Part shown: positions 33,001-34,175 of the stretch, one piece after another | How the letters are laid out: the number at the start of each line of letters is the position of its first letter | Numbering within the stretch: position 1 is the first letter of the stretch | Source: Azospirillaceae bacterium | GTDB lineage: Bacteria; Pseudomonadota; Alphaproteobacteria; Azospirillales; Azospirillaceae | Length of the DNA stretch: 64,000 bases | Assembly (NCBI GenBank): GCA_028281465.1 | Contig: JANQJV010000277.1 | Span: forward strand, 30,124-94,123 | Direction of reading: 5' to 3' | Notes under the pieces: model-generated | Database searches by the model: none | The model's input: the letters and a program-made list of their open reading frames with translations, nothing else | Told to the model about the DNA's origin: nothing | Translations under genes and position numbers: made by a program

Positions 33001-33908
33001 GAATCGTCCCCTTCGGTCAGCGTGATGACGCGGTTTGCCGTCATCGTATTGTCGACGATCGGCTCCAGCCCCGCATAGGTCAGCGCCCGGCCGTCCAAGG
33101 TGATCGTGCCGGAATGGGGGTCGTCGGCGGCGTATCCAATGGTTTCGAATGTGCCGCCGTCCAAGACCAAGGTATCGAAGCCCCGGTCCCCTCCGTCGAC
33201 GACCCCGGAAATGTGTCCACCTGCTTCGATGACAAAAGTGTCGCGGTTATCCGCATCACCGATGAGATTCTCGATGTCCGAGAACCTGACCGAGCCAACC
33301 GAACCGGCTCCGTCCCCCATGACTGTCCAGGTCTGATCGGCCCCGACCACGACCAGATTGTCATTGCCGGCATTGCCGGCGATCTCCATGGCGTTATCGG
33401 TGCCGGCAAAGACGAAGCTGTCACCACTGCGTCCGCCGATGACCCGCTCGACGCCAGTCAGCGTGAACCATACGCCGTCGTCGCTCCTGGAAACGGTCCC
33501 GTCTGCATCGGTGACATAGCCGCCGAAGCCCACATTGAGCTTGCCCGAGGCGTGGGCAATGACGGTGACGGAGTCTCCGACGGACGAGAGATCGAGAACC
33601 TCGGACGCATTGTCGCTGGCGGTCGCCAGGGCTTGGAGGGCCGCGTTGCCCTGCACCACACCGGCCTGGACGTCCTCGACGGAATAGGAAATAGATCCAT
33701 CGTTGGCGACAATGGTTCCTGGAGAGGACGGGATGGCTTGCTCTTCCTGCGCGGGGGCCACGAGCATCGGCACCACCACCTGGGCAGCCGCGCCGGCTGG
33801 GTCGGCGGAGAGCAGGAGTCGGGGCTCGAGCATCTCAAGGGCAAAGTTGTTGCGAGCAGACACACGCCGAACGCGGCGATGAATCCGCCGCTGAGATGCC
33901 GTGATCAC
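1..33908 (-). CDS. Giant LEPR-XLL repeat adhesin-like protein, C-terminus outside window
   Basis: Presumed exported surface or secreted giant adhesin. The frame starts with GTG at 33908, with a GGGGGG-AAG ribosome-binding stretch just upstream, and stays open to base 1: at least 11,302 codons, over 1.1 MDa, with no in-frame stop. Residues 27-33 read LEPRLLL, the LEPR-XLL motif found at the N-terminus of very long repetitive bacterial proteins, after a basic arm (residues 7-19); no classical Sec signal peptide is seen. Residues ~110-330 are Gly/Asp-rich and RTX-like. The rest is Thr/Val/Ala/Gly-rich repeats of beta-helix type with many Asn/Ser/Thr turns, interspersed with aromatic modules. Both ends read sensibly in the same frame, so no net frameshift is likely. 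The route of secretion cannot be judged without the C-terminus. Adhesion is inferred from the architecture, not from a specific catalytic or receptor motif. A kinase/regulator pair lies upstream, divergently. Confidence 0.93.
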   Translation of the reverse strand, partial: MITASQRRIHRRVRRVSARNNFALEMLEPRLLLSADPAGAAAQVVVPMLVAPAQEEQAIPSSPGTIVANDGSISYSVEDVQAGVVQGNAALQALATASDNASEVLDLSSVGDSVTVIAHASGKLNVGFGGYVTDADGTVSRSDDGVWFTLTGVERVIGGRSGDSFVFAGTDNAMEIAGNAGNDNLVVVGADQTWTVMGDGAGSVGSVRFSDIENLIGDADNRDTFVIEAGGHISGVVDGGDRGFDTLVLDGGTFETIGYAADDPHSGTITLDGRALTYAGLEPIVDNTMTANRVITLTEGDDSDAVLAAGPGETLTVSGSTFESITFVKPTTSLTIRGLGGHDTLTIQSVNLGATALTVEAETIRVPAGQSIASQADIVLAAEDANTANAGTSATMDLAASVAVDGSIVTSGSVTLKAAVNNVVGLSDSGFTTNLTVSSKSVASAVVGELARIQASTLSVLAETETTFALRTLDTSSSQISVTSDQSTVAGIAGGADITVGTGALSLSEPSSLLIQAKDATGITTEIKTADSLFTTLTGWDAAASQITLVRDTLAYLGSAGSSFGLSGAGLVTVQALATDGADGGVLGKVDSVVTGTHRTEVTRDDVRARVTNATLNVRGLSLSATNTATTMAIAKDASNVLTGRTEALLSGSTVTAADGISVSAVDQASFSAQSTDFYANIGQFPAIELEQATASNRIHKGVSAQVAQSTLVAGSVSVQATNDLSVGAQTTALVTVDTVGGVGWRTTYSLSVGGTAAWNEVYGGVSATVSDSSVTTSSGDITVSAINAGEIDARAEAGAAVTGGTNSAVGVAVAFNALGLQLTGFNSSLLDTVLADDNATDAEGDTVAAVVGSLVAAGGTLSVTADNRASVNSTVSNTSESTASALFGAVGLGVGGIVSGNRVSGVTKASIQETASNDRSIQAGGGIVVAATDSATIHSNVKLVSSSTTSNDGGLGLAKALVGLDQDAVSADFLSGDGSQRVRFGDVVKLADTYDANKGEGGGLYRYMGDDETVDLSSADYTDQDYWQRADEATLFAQGLNFDQSDSLAIGGLVVRNTVTSAVVAGIENATVTAGSVTVTADTTATIAATADATVSSSGGSAFGPGMSLAANGVIATNTVLSSADAQVSDSSLKTSGAVTVSASNASSVAAVTQAVISTGGNAAGVTLAFNSIGWANGTLIGDTIDALLGTSFGTAQPAKVSATITDTALDVGGALSVAASSTAQITATVSNDATSAASALIGASGMAMSGLLATNMVNADAEAFIRYSGTQQGSVSAGSVTVSATDASGIDADISMKAISSTTNDGGFSLLGSLIDQAIGDYSYTTNSGTRAVDNGETVRVGTGYENGGAVGGVYKFIGTSGGSINLGTEDFLDQTRWTRVSLETANDVIPSLGNLTGSNSVAMGGMVTRNAVQSGVTAHITNAQVVASGDVTVTANEAVALLSLVSALASASGGSAYGTGVTLAAQGVIATNAVLATASATVTRSAVTTSGDGKLAVTAANTSGIDATLNSAVSSGDTAVGVSLAFNTLGYENTNVFASALGALLGGDLVSEQPASVTASVTDTVLTIAGGITVQAESAAQLNATSSNAPESMASALFGASGASTSGLLTSNLVSSRATALIDGGPVQAGGNVTVAARDDAGVFANVKLVSASTTSNDGGVNVLRTLAQDVQSALSADFLPGDGSQRVRFGDVVRLSDTYDPDKGEGGGLYKFMGDDEMVDLSSADYTDQDYWQRVDVARLFPQGLNIDKSDSMAIGGLVVRNAVTSAVVASIENAAVTAGSVTVAADTMATITATADAMASSSGGSAFGSGTSLAVNGMIATNTVLSAADAHVSNSSLTTSGTVTVSAANTSSLAAVTQAVINSGGEAVGATLAFNSIGWADGNLITDTIDALLGTSFGTAQPAKVSATITDTALDVGGALAVTASSTAQIMATVSNDATSAASALINATGMAVSGVVATNMVNADAEAFIRYSGTQQGSVSAGSVTVSATDDAGIDADIGMKAISSTTNDGGASLLGSLIDQVLDGVSYTTNSGIRTVERGETVRIGTGYENGGVASGVYKFLGDDDTTIDLAGEDYRDVTRWTRVTRDNPSSAFLSLGNLTASDSIGAGGMVTRNDVRSGAVADIANARVVASGAVRVHAEETAQISVGAEGVASASGGSLFGAGITLAANATIATNLVLSSARATLTNSDVTVNGTGSLAVTAANTSVIDANINTSVTSGDTAVAATLAFNTLGWQSQTILFATLDTLLATSIGTPQTASVTATITNTALDIAGDITVRANSAAQLNATISNTAETEASALFGATGGAMGALLTSNMVFSSASAVIDYDQGTGTITAGGAVTVDASDKAGVYANTKLVSTASVTNDGGLFTVRDLFNAAETTDLSVYAADYRRTDGVRTLDYGDTVAVAAIIGGTPSWLFYRYLGDEASVDLTSANYSDTALWTPVSGYHTDDGSQNLFFGDRVRLAADYENGGTAGAIYEYMGPDGEAVDLSDTDYSDIGYWKEVSAGKYFLEGYNAADSDATTAGGLVVRNDVRSSVVSRIAHATVQAASVSVTSLEDATIKAVADGVVEAASGSGYGTGESNAYGGFITTNLVLGSATASIADSSVTTGNGDVTVGSQNTAFIESRNLASLISGGRAVGMTLSFNTVGWEAQNLLFQTVDTLLGTSAIGDAAPVSVTARIVESDVIAAGSVSVTAQSKAYIKSTIKNETEAVSTSVYDGETMTFGAIIASNLVNTDVRAEITSTTTPKTITAGAGETVGAGDVTVLAQDDTSITANTKLMSTSFTSSTGGLGIVLAWARLAMGLDYTDRSGVRDLTYGDLVQLDEVDYSTNQDVDSLAAGDRVALAFDIGGGVAGDVYEYVGSTTDPDDGPVILNDQDYSDTSLWKRVQGQAGNLYQFVGSRQTGVDLGAEDYEDGSRWVALSDTDPTDPLPGLKLNLTEASAPGFGGMVVRNDVRAAAAAVIEQAAVQAAGNILVKVEESAAIVAQDLSTVTSQGGSAFGSGTSLAINGVIATNMVLASAGARVTGSSLTTTDAGTVQVLADSTAEIRATISSQIESNGYSIGVTLAFNSIGFESQNALFNTLDALFGTRIGDEAPVAVTAVMANTHVDAAGAITVRAVSNDRIQADIETSAHSLSVVPGGDSKTIAVGAVVALNRLSTQTDAHVADTTANNSLRSHAGDISVIADDSDIIEAWVGTSSSAIGAGVGSGTGVAVGITTARNWVRNDVTAHISSSGSAAGGAVTADGGGVSVAATRTTVIDATASASSIGLAASIDGGVAVSGGGVLSFNSILGRTSAYIQGRTVSATGGDVVVRADDASHINALVRASAVSVAISGKTSPGVALGLSVARNVIGWESESVSADHTSSSTPSTLTAGQTVRVDDGPLAGAVYRYIGPTQSDPELGAANYYDTSLWTQVDLTKDAAQTYAYLSGTSVDTSGAVRVSASGESAIQAKVQALAVGVAASAKTGVGVSVAGVYVNNSIASDVQAYVDGGGQLHGSDITISAEDGSGIGAVAGAASVAASLAGSSAVSVSIGLSLAFNAIDTRVDAHIANVADVVGTGAVSVTAVSQGRPLFNTTWTQLGVSAADLDDAAVADPDNGDTESVDEATVDAAGDLATLMALADVFAAEGETLPSAESVRVDWTYFSTEGDTAIETGERVKLDRGYANGGTGGAVYEYRGDAATLDLSAIDYTDTSNWTLVQPELKLSILEAGKGWMLVTGDGSAYSLRLSATDPNRIDVATSNINALSSAASLGVGVAGTTGVAVSGGGAVAVNSIQNATRAHVDDSSVTAQSLTIDASATTTINALVVAASASLGAGGTTGVGVSIGVSVARNLINEQDPGDGTRAGVQAQLTGSSVTASGNLSVSATANQVIQSGVFAGSAALAGGGTVGVAASGSGVSVENRIGGLIEALIDGDGGGVISASGIRVVATDTSIISAFAGAASLAASLGGTAGVSLSVGVALATNVIAHDVEAGIVDVSQGVTAGTAGVTVQASEKASIDATAAAASLALGLGGTAGIGVSGAGAQARNVILTTTSAVVDGSTIAGSGAVTVTAADAAAIRALILAVSVGAGVGGTAGVGASIGAAVAENLQGYDENGSAAQAGVQAHVKDSAVDVQGALSISAVSAQSIEAVVLAGSVAIAAGGTAGVGLGGSGVSVRNKIGGQTRASISGGDGVRATSVTVRAKDTATIDAAAGAASLSAALGGVAGVSLAVGVALAENVIANTVEASILNAGSGVTSTTGAITVTADRQATITATAAAAAMGIGLGGVAGVALSGAGADARNLIQGGTTALVEGSVLTSAGVVTVDARNAATIDASIATASISAGGGGVAGVGASIGISLARNIIGWSVDPSTAYDYTTDQDPARITTGTTVKILNGVRAGEVYRYIGTTDIARPAEDDGNYLLTQDYANRDLWQRVDLVRSATPVHASVKTSSVTATGALAVTATAQQSISALVKAGSVAIAGGGVAGVGLAGAGAGADNTIEVTVRAAIEGDGTGTITAGSIAVTASDTSTIAATVGTASLAAGFGTVGVAVAVGISLANNAISNAVSAIIDDAGSVTTTSGDLTVAASEAATIDATAVAASASVGVGFVGVGFAGAGADAENTIHTITDAHVADSAVTTHGAMSVTAANTASVDALVASLAAGIGGGTVGVGVAIGSATAENTIGGTSHGQPLSAVLAYISGSTVGAGGDLTVSATDNDTIDAHVDAGSVAIGGGAIAAAAAGVGTSARNTSAVTVRAAIVSTPAGGAITVAGDVSVSANESSTIDATALAASVAASFGLLGGSVSIGLALGENIIANTVAALIDGATVSTTDSGDVSVTARDTATITAGAAATAIAASFSLGATIAGGGVAITASVIDATSAIINNSGLDVAGDLTVLADSSASAEAKGLATAVSYGLIAAAESGSVSTVTLTPTTVAAIDNSTVAVVGTVVVDAEADLDGLTSAIGLSVSTGVSVGLSMATTTGGGAVNARLGDNTNLAATSLRIGAIATDTLLAQSQASSGALLLAAAGTQAKVVDNLAVTATVGKGANVSVVGFDLQASHTQSVDSKADAHSLGLAAGTGASVTNTLTGTADVVVGDGAVVDAQNISIGANNVALKSVFSNEGAQNIYSGSAGLANVSVIKSTTEFGSAGDRFRARVTIGDGATLRALGSKATPARFDVSALTDVTAFDNVKVEGVSGFGISYAESEIAAYTRSGIVVGASTLENESGDLYLTTRSISDVNPGANLFAASAISGFGGATATGLADADNRITATNSKIKANTVYLLAGVDRDGNVNILDGYANTEITMASLLPNVVNPDPDLTITEGNTITLAGTTKVQSLTNTYLRTVEGFGGDDRGTTAGNMLSLSLVPYGSTLDDRTVVTSTNTLVMLDDAKVEAALNNQTLIHILPVSVAGEGGQQDVPFDVDRIGTRLTADELTALNLDSSIEYEYAAIDMSAISDQTELVAALSDKFYVIKPVEVAAPTLAYANVQNLLLQQRETIVGWMTSHANNAEAIARYQVQLDQVNDALDALGLIETVDTPSGPVEVVSQELDQLFLDLPGVTAAPGSIFIDAASTSEEALVPLIGDRLIARAGARIDIFNNTPFSVRVGDAVIEDSTRIVPVNGQLVSFAAGSVYFNNGALNSSGDALASTIQIVQDSLPASQYDLGGLSAFSGTQDLYTVGSIVNEDGAVTIRNTRGNINVSGELRASTVDIVSAGDFNLNIEGWQHVKDPRTYIDYTRLRNLVYNEDGNPSHVAFTSLDQVADLRHGIETEARILAMGSVTITAEYLNINGTIQSGVSDLVLNIDASFAPTRSVSFLDQTAGDSANSIESLQNNPAVAIAGVDFGAPNVPFSSYFDASRQAIVVEQLTPAAGRINLTGQVFSTGNGKLVVADGSPHIEINNLSTYTLVLEGIDSTNETPGEIIITDTSTLKRSEYAVKNDKVEQTDYQGTSVVVDGVPSISYEQVGSAVEHEIGTAEGISHNPTEGLYYVWTEGQEKTEVEIRKYEKNSFNLIGFDWDFLVADDSYVRRSVEFRDEKPLLESEALIAAASALLPSYADGAVAAIGYLRISDETVDLVSNVTQVLNVTNNQVFLYIGANASVRLPDADFTDAQTWQYVETLGASEAESWHSPSQNKYDSDFVNYTFAEESWTTGGGWLRKKTVHLETTTSMGQKDYYTFALKADYPISIDVAQSGLAAGIFVNTGGDLVISGDLKVTDGSTTAAGNQTPDARIELTAGGSVTTSDGVAIYGDAPKIVAGGSVTMLVEGNKGELNVSAGGDISVTAFSLDNQTSSLVIGEVVSNQGDVILHAVDGLTGTDATLRGNRIELDARNGYVEATVDSDSLGQDSGGIAVLAKTGIEITETAGDLRLVAPTAWADATVSVIATEGAVVLETVDGAILDAVYENPTVDANAQLDADQVQAFEDQNVSNAELRRRYALSPGLMQFLYPHAPMGGLGGQTTSEEMNVSGTDVTLKAGGGANGMVGSVSGILTIDSPQNFDTLSLEQLQALSNASPADIIGVSYELYEYLGTTTTTDLTRVRLVQNQTLVKDLATDTVYRYVGTNDAEAYLPDVTYADNAAWEATSIDAQSFAQDVDQNRFVSDYKNQRQFADTGLWRKITTDVVTNNDRTTQDTAALSTGNTVRVQYTSAEYGLYRYLGAAATLDLTQEEFGDTTRWQKLTSSTVVETDGGTQALAQGALVANKFVVESVTLQVWDDVEVRASGLFYASGDRIAVQSNDSLTIDQVIAGGDLRVVAQNDIILRAGNEILARQEDSNIYVEAGGILHVEESAAITAGAAFETVDDTPVPYVTGEQSTIQLVSGREMWIGGTLTASRDITLNVGTAENDFAEYFDSIPGLTLFSAAPDATVMTDLGSGSVNATLRTAFSANEIALGDTVAVRTITETQRWELTDTDGNQYVVVASDLDSDGTVDSIDVQDPGYLLGHRGFGFLLTGTITTLSTDADLHIEAEDDLIFRGNIDLVGAKSDLQLESYKWIYWEGKAAVAGDISLYGGINLSGIERIDKGGANSDGVSVYVADTSTLIAPTVGSDIRVYGSQDVILNGSVVAGGTIGTDGVTLNGPDSTITVNAGQRLAINAALVAAKAVTAEGGVPGSDDNGMSVVIGTAAGLTAQGWTSDDSGGTVTVTGANDVHMMGRILSGGTVSQTFSSGGALLSETIVWSAETSAVTLSAGGLLSIGGQATTQTGDSVAVGGVIRASHSVTLTGGGDEDGMGVRLPGAAEVIVHDADGSITVSSGADADILGLLVSGGDVVEQRDADGGYLGRAITMYNGKSTLSVQAAHQVRIGLDLKAGGTLDVTGGVDPDDGSSPHAGNGLVILGTATLQTVGEDSTLTVSASGPMRLLASAWTRELVATGWTERASGILSGDVSLHVQMTKGALTLDGTVMLTAAATSDNTGLADLISDLQSAITAAVFTVTASTDTTVAVGSMQHLSADDLTVRLRDGRLMLTSLYDFTVKTEGSTGAGRIGFTGVAAADRAASTRYAIQATAAGSVVNIGNPDGGNDKIYVASEVLAYQGITVTGGEDEGETLDVDKTGLLMTTKGSITIDPGQGGVFAGTAMAQGTRSDIAVEGDGAFNLSGTLQAQHDITILAGSFSSTATAVTKAQDDGGRLTLGSYGDVTIDSTFGADLPTLRSLTIRSVTGSVTITKEAGVIETGAELLIQGKTVDISGVLRSTRATANPNDYEVTIEAEDTVLIQGDIDLAGSLSIVSRGTVQVINTTLIVDDAGQRLHIEASGDVLVGDTNPTQGQSQSTAVLIRADAAIDIETQGIVAVASDSALETVADDSAMTIDARAVALVGDLRAGRTGTDTWRGRDATLTVVASESVVVGGQGLDETSNLVDRGGNMIASGLLRISAGRDANGIGLAVTAGSKVEVDPTGNGQWSPTSPGRIDIDSDGAVQVRGLISAVDTGADIVVSSTDMVLVDGLIIANDTVTISGGENVTTGVGLWISEVVFDGDTRVSGGTVATHAGGSIDLSASAKVMIDGVVGQLTGSAADTVTITVSSGRDAITVSGFVDAADSLVLSGPAVNVMAGGRVKAWADASTLRLQGSTQVYVEGTGQVEADKLVHLLGGSIVVDGSVSDRATDGRVLINAEDEAAIGGIVQSQNRIEVNAGISLGASLDTLLGTINAADLFGGVVNIVGQGNLSAPNDVVVQAGNDVAITSDASVAGDRRVSQPIISTVSRTIIEVTGYRDVKIGTFDVKEVTLVPTTGLERVGSTMVKVGSEYHTMDVTLTQVGYYKAQGQLFREYFVEGVDYKNADIDWSGVGAVLGLGSVSAPANDYRDAGYKSFEQLSDDQRSVVLSSLGYMPLYDFAYTNAKIHKTINGTPSVDDWTPDWAGSTDIVIYRVDVDGWRDKFIRMPKGAQADVLNVVSQGETRYLTGDTSLNGDGDGTWVSAAEQPTGELVARYEDTAKVLYTQIHSDHTALTQADYRESDDDGKAEDRWTVAYQVDTGTRTYQIADGAAQNTFNSSLDWIPMWAWSTDDLPQDDALKDANDVFIYAPDGYTGDTSSIANQASVDSREIKVGISEQRLFNVKIVLTQATVYANTEWGDDEPYFDMWVTLGGATHHYRSPEGNDERSTFHPNHVFFDWAGLASNTHLRVTYKVQEADGGLTGGDDFILEGSWVANGGQTIPTQSVFLNPHHHGGGNDGGYIDIFLNIESSAYWQKINDLTETFNDYTYDWTSQTHEVRDQRTQLSYAWTGQTHDLYDRRDVYEERDQVREVETTKTYTQWGKVANTSEDTQLVSERTYQDGALTPYSAYSTQAITSAQVTVTTGRDVAVGGLVSATDGALTVTAGRDLTVQGAQIDQETLASLSQLSAPEKIVLSAGRDLTIGDAAEVWTTSKTAGTLSFSAARHGILGGTVKTVQTIDVSAGRNVTLSGIATATTSITVTAGDNDAGDGAVTGDIEADLQADAITVSAGRFGGGITLIESALTATDTVTLTATSGVITQASTEIPLWETGMITANSLVADAERGITVNTSVATVDLDVTDSGDITLNNAGDLDLTKVTATNGTITVTNAGDVIATSVTTEGTTDRNDIIIHTVQWDEATADLSLVSVAAGGRGDVTLDVEGTITQPTAASPIVADALGVTVRGSLTLSTSVESVSVQTTAAGSVSITQTGTKALTLDKVVVLDGSLTVKAGGTVDLADVALATNADANDITVTTDGDILVRFVSAGTYADSDIGDVTALGDVSLTSTAGQITETFTDDDVDLVADSLVLSAATGITDLEIAANVLTSVQTTAGDISLYESDGVGEIFTGLTVLSVGAAKTAGATATIQSAGDLIVGTTTATQAAVTADTIRLVSTAGNLQVVQPASGAALDYNSAVAFNAAQVLKLYTFFNAPDLIEYRAGDAFDFVLPTAISSKSVILDSGTVLSISGTVTADELLELNSGTNVFISGDIVAGDGTIDSVIITARGVTDVKGAVDTNNTGSVTASTQESGFVDIDSTGIDASNFEIRALRDITVELTDDFSLTGFIGGLDGFTPASNVTLTTAGTLTLEGGIIFADQTAGTLTMRANDVVSDTASVVVAHGLDIETTGGVTLNSLVATARIESTSAGNILLNESDDIVLTEVIANDGSISISAGSDLSATLVRTTVDAAGNDITLKATNTLYVGTVEAGFAAGAQKSHASVTLDAAGAVKELAAYDDAADAVGYNVTVLGTATLRDVSRPDVNGDLSDDVEVFAISAGGATTGASEISGGGGIPTTVAGDYVLIASDHSGDVSLSVDGSLKVVDLPTHDGETIDLSAGQSMVVVSPLNVGNSATITLAAGGSMTLGGLVTAGRLNITAGDDLTVTTEVGSLQVTMNGAGDLTVFQTGALSVTSIAMGGGNLTLRADSGISIGSITGTAGEVSLTTTNGDISIGSLAGAGAVTLSAANGSISGSIEADTLSITAGGAVTLTEADGVTVTSLTQNQAGAAVSIVTTAGALTVDSAIRLSGAAAVTLQAGGALALSGAIVTGSGAVALTAGTSMTLGVDADVTATSGGVSFNAGGALTMADGTVIEAGSGAITLTAGGAVTVGKLRTTASDILAITAGGAVLDAGDSPSDVAAANATLKITAVGGIGSGNALETTVAALELSNSGGGDIWVEETDGVSVSRIDQSAAGNVTVETVAGAITVASGGISATSGAVTVYAGGTGHTGVAVGGAIATTGGGVSITAEAGDVTFGADVTVLGAGGIDVTATLGSILNAPSATTWRQVDGRFDSAIEWAMSNGLFTIDATTGVITVSGASAGDPLADGTVLRTAADPYLRTSDGEMTLTARNAIGAPVSGFTYSPLSLLVDANLLTLNSAERNAVKVLTAESVQLKGSGEGAGSRGGATNVVSLSGEQVINSAVDGAGDNIGIVADDITINDRVRSAGAELHLTTRTATRDIVVGTVSAGATGAMYLDSTEIGNLQNGFSQIVIGSATATNHITIGDAASPTTAVTFQDTLVLRQKTGGSGHVSIMGNLTTTSGASIYIYGSGQTTTLAADINNGGDLLISDSIEVTGARSVTAAGTIQLGGDATHLLGGDNVAGDDTLTLAAGVGSAIQITGPVGSVDALEGFTITQAGDVTFDSTVVVAGNLSITATGTVWFKGGLTIQNGGSLTINGAAVAQFDGSVSVAGNILIEADEIDFNGGAGSVAGTQTITLRPTTASMSIDLAAPTGEVATNLNLTVADIQALQDGFSSIVIGRVDSTTGHAETATSAGRVRIGALTGTAVFTDPTSIYGGSIDVVDYTDVNQTFATTDTLTLDAVDTITLNNTTEVGAGGTQNATFFASTGRIRQVADASDGDSAETVRAATLTAEASEDISLSWTQLEVIDAKVNGTSGNITVNEVAAGGNISVNRLLQDNAAGTGNITLTTTSGTITVLGTGSGIVTSGTGAIDVTTAGTTMDLTVNQVVTSTTGTITLTATGTLTNTAVISGSGQTQIDFTAAAVNQQANITSAGGTVTGRATTGAITMADGTRTVSVIAAGDTGEVSLTAQTNVLVSVVEADLSINITASTGAITDNLTAETSNLIGGDASGGVTAVTLTAATGIGTSADYLNTSIASLTYTLTGVGGGFVHETDGLVVTAGGLNAEGASGTLNTVVDAGQLQVLGQVGVRSTATGQIRLETVSGSIDLQATVLAGRGYVSVLATGGNIAQNTGGHLESTGASGSIDVDAVAAANVGGNVTITDGVHARTDGGNIRYRGTNLLTLTGISASTGTVSLISTAGSVVDGGDSAVDVSAANLRLAASAGGVGTGSNHFDISVTSVSGLAAAGGLFLSETDAIQVAAVSGTVQR
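7560..9290 (-). other. Aromatic, non-repetitive insert domain of the giant protein
   Basis: Residues ~8,207-8,783 break the beta-repeat pattern. They are rich in Tyr, Trp, Asp and His and look globular. Visible landmarks are GYKSFEQLSDDQRSVVLSSL near 8,940, a WVTLGGATHHYRSPEG stretch near 8,110, an Asn-Pro-His-His-His-Gly-Gly-Gly cluster near 7,880, and two tandem imperfect copies of Y-x-W-T-x-Q-T-H-x-x-x-D-x-R near 7,680-7,780. No known domain was recognised. Its place between two long solenoid blocks suggests a functional head or joint. Confidence 0.5.
13830..30965 (-). repeat. Scattered GD-V...YxYxG...DYxD...W modules (about 14 copies)
   Basis: A ~50-55-residue module follows the consensus G-D/E-x-V-x(5-9)-Y-x-N-G-G-x(2-3)-G-x-x-Y-x-Y/F-x-G-x(4-6)-V-D-L-x(3)-D-Y-x-D-x(3)-W-x-x-V. 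Copies lie around 30.88, 29.84, 28.77, 27.71, 26.63, 26.45, 25.30, 25.15, 23.71, 22.86, 20.70, 15.59, 14.2 and 13.9 kb. The order of a GD-V strand, an aromatic strand and a final Trp recalls CBM5/12-type carbohydrate-binding modules, but that resemblance is by eye only. Within the 355-residue units there is about one copy per unit; elsewhere spacing is irregular. The modules probably form small domains decorating the long fibre. Confidence 0.65.
18500..24450 (-). repeat. ~60-65-residue Gly/Ala/Val repeats of the giant protein
   Basis: Between about residues 3,150 and 5,140 a core of the form A-S-L-G-x-G-G-T-A-G-V-x-V/A-S recurs about every 190 bp, for example near 21640, 21810, 22000, 22180, 22400 and 22580. 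The cores alternate between an S-G-x-G-A/V-x-x-N ending and an S-I/V-G-V-x-V-A-x-N ending. Between cores lie V-x-V-x-A-x-D-x-A-x-I strands typical of beta-solenoid adhesins. The segment is strikingly Ala-rich and poor in aromatic and charged residues. Confidence 0.65.
24900..31080 (-). repeat. Six ~355-residue tandem units with a/b alternation in the giant gene
   Basis: A landmark of the type S-x-x-T-T/S-N-D-G-G recurs near 31048, 29984, 28925, 27860 and 26792, with a weaker version near 25530. Spacing is ~1,060-1,068 bp for the first five and ~1,270 bp for the last. Alternate units are closer to each other than to their neighbours: DNA near 27985-28700 and 30109-30820 is almost the same at an offset of 2,124 bp (708 codons), and DNA near 26940 and 29065 matches at a similar offset. 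Each unit combines a beta-helix-type stretch with one GD-V/YxYxG/DYxD/W module. The pattern points to recent duplication or gene conversion of two-unit blocks. Confidence 0.85.
32850..33560 (-). other. RTX-like Gly/Asp-rich segment of the giant protein
   Basis: Residues ~117-350 contain blocks such as GGRSGDSFVFAGTDN and GNAGNDNLVVVGADQ, then a run of GD-N and GGDRGFDTLVLDGG patterns. These resemble degenerate calcium-binding nonapeptide (RTX) turns as found just behind LEPR-XLL motifs in related giants. The repeats are irregular and no GGxGxDxUx array of uniform length is present, so calcium binding is only a possibility. Confidence 0.5.
33798..33908 (-). other. LEPR-XLL N-terminal targeting motif of the giant protein
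   Basis: The first ~37 residues hold an Arg-rich arm (RRIHRRVRR, residues 7-15) followed by ALEMLEPRLLLSADP. The Leu-Glu-Pro-Arg-x-Leu-Leu core at residues 27-33 matches the LEPR-XLL domain, which is confined to the N-termini of extremely long secreted or surface proteins. Its position here settles the GTG start; the first internal Met (residue 26) would cut into the motif. Confidence 0.9.
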
Positions 33909-33980
33909 GTTCTTCCCCCCAAGAAGCAATGTTTATCACAAAACACTGCAGGAAAGTAGCACAAATGCCAAAGAAAATAC

Positions 33981-34003
33981 TGGCACTTTCCCAGAAGGTG
34001 CCA
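33981..34003 (-). promoter_or_regulatory. Leader hairpin or operator upstream of the giant gene
   Basis: TGGCACTT and AAGGTGCCA form an imperfect inverted repeat (one extra G) around a 6-base loop. It lies between the candidate promoter and the GTG start, ~73 bases before the start. It could be a leader stem or a binding site; there is no T-run to make it a terminator. Confidence 0.25.
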
Positions 34004-34043
34004 TCCTCAGTCCATCTCGTATCGGCCCTACAGAGGATTTTAC

Positions 34044-34071
34044 ATTAATTTAAGTATGTCCATATTGTCAA
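34044..34071 (-). promoter_or_regulatory. Candidate promoter of the giant adhesin gene
   Basis: Reading leftward, a perfect TTGACA (34071-34066) is followed after 16 bases by ATTAAT (34049-34044) in an AT-rich patch, about 135 bases before the GTG start. A second TTGACA sits 20 bases further upstream (34091-34086), giving a direct repeat. The -10 match is only 4 of 6. Confidence 0.35.
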
Positions 34072-34175
34072 CACACCAGCTCTCCTGTCAATTAAATATA
34101 GTATGCTCTTTTGGTTAACGAGATATAATTCTATATACTGAACACATTTCACGTCTAAGACTGACACGGCTCTGC

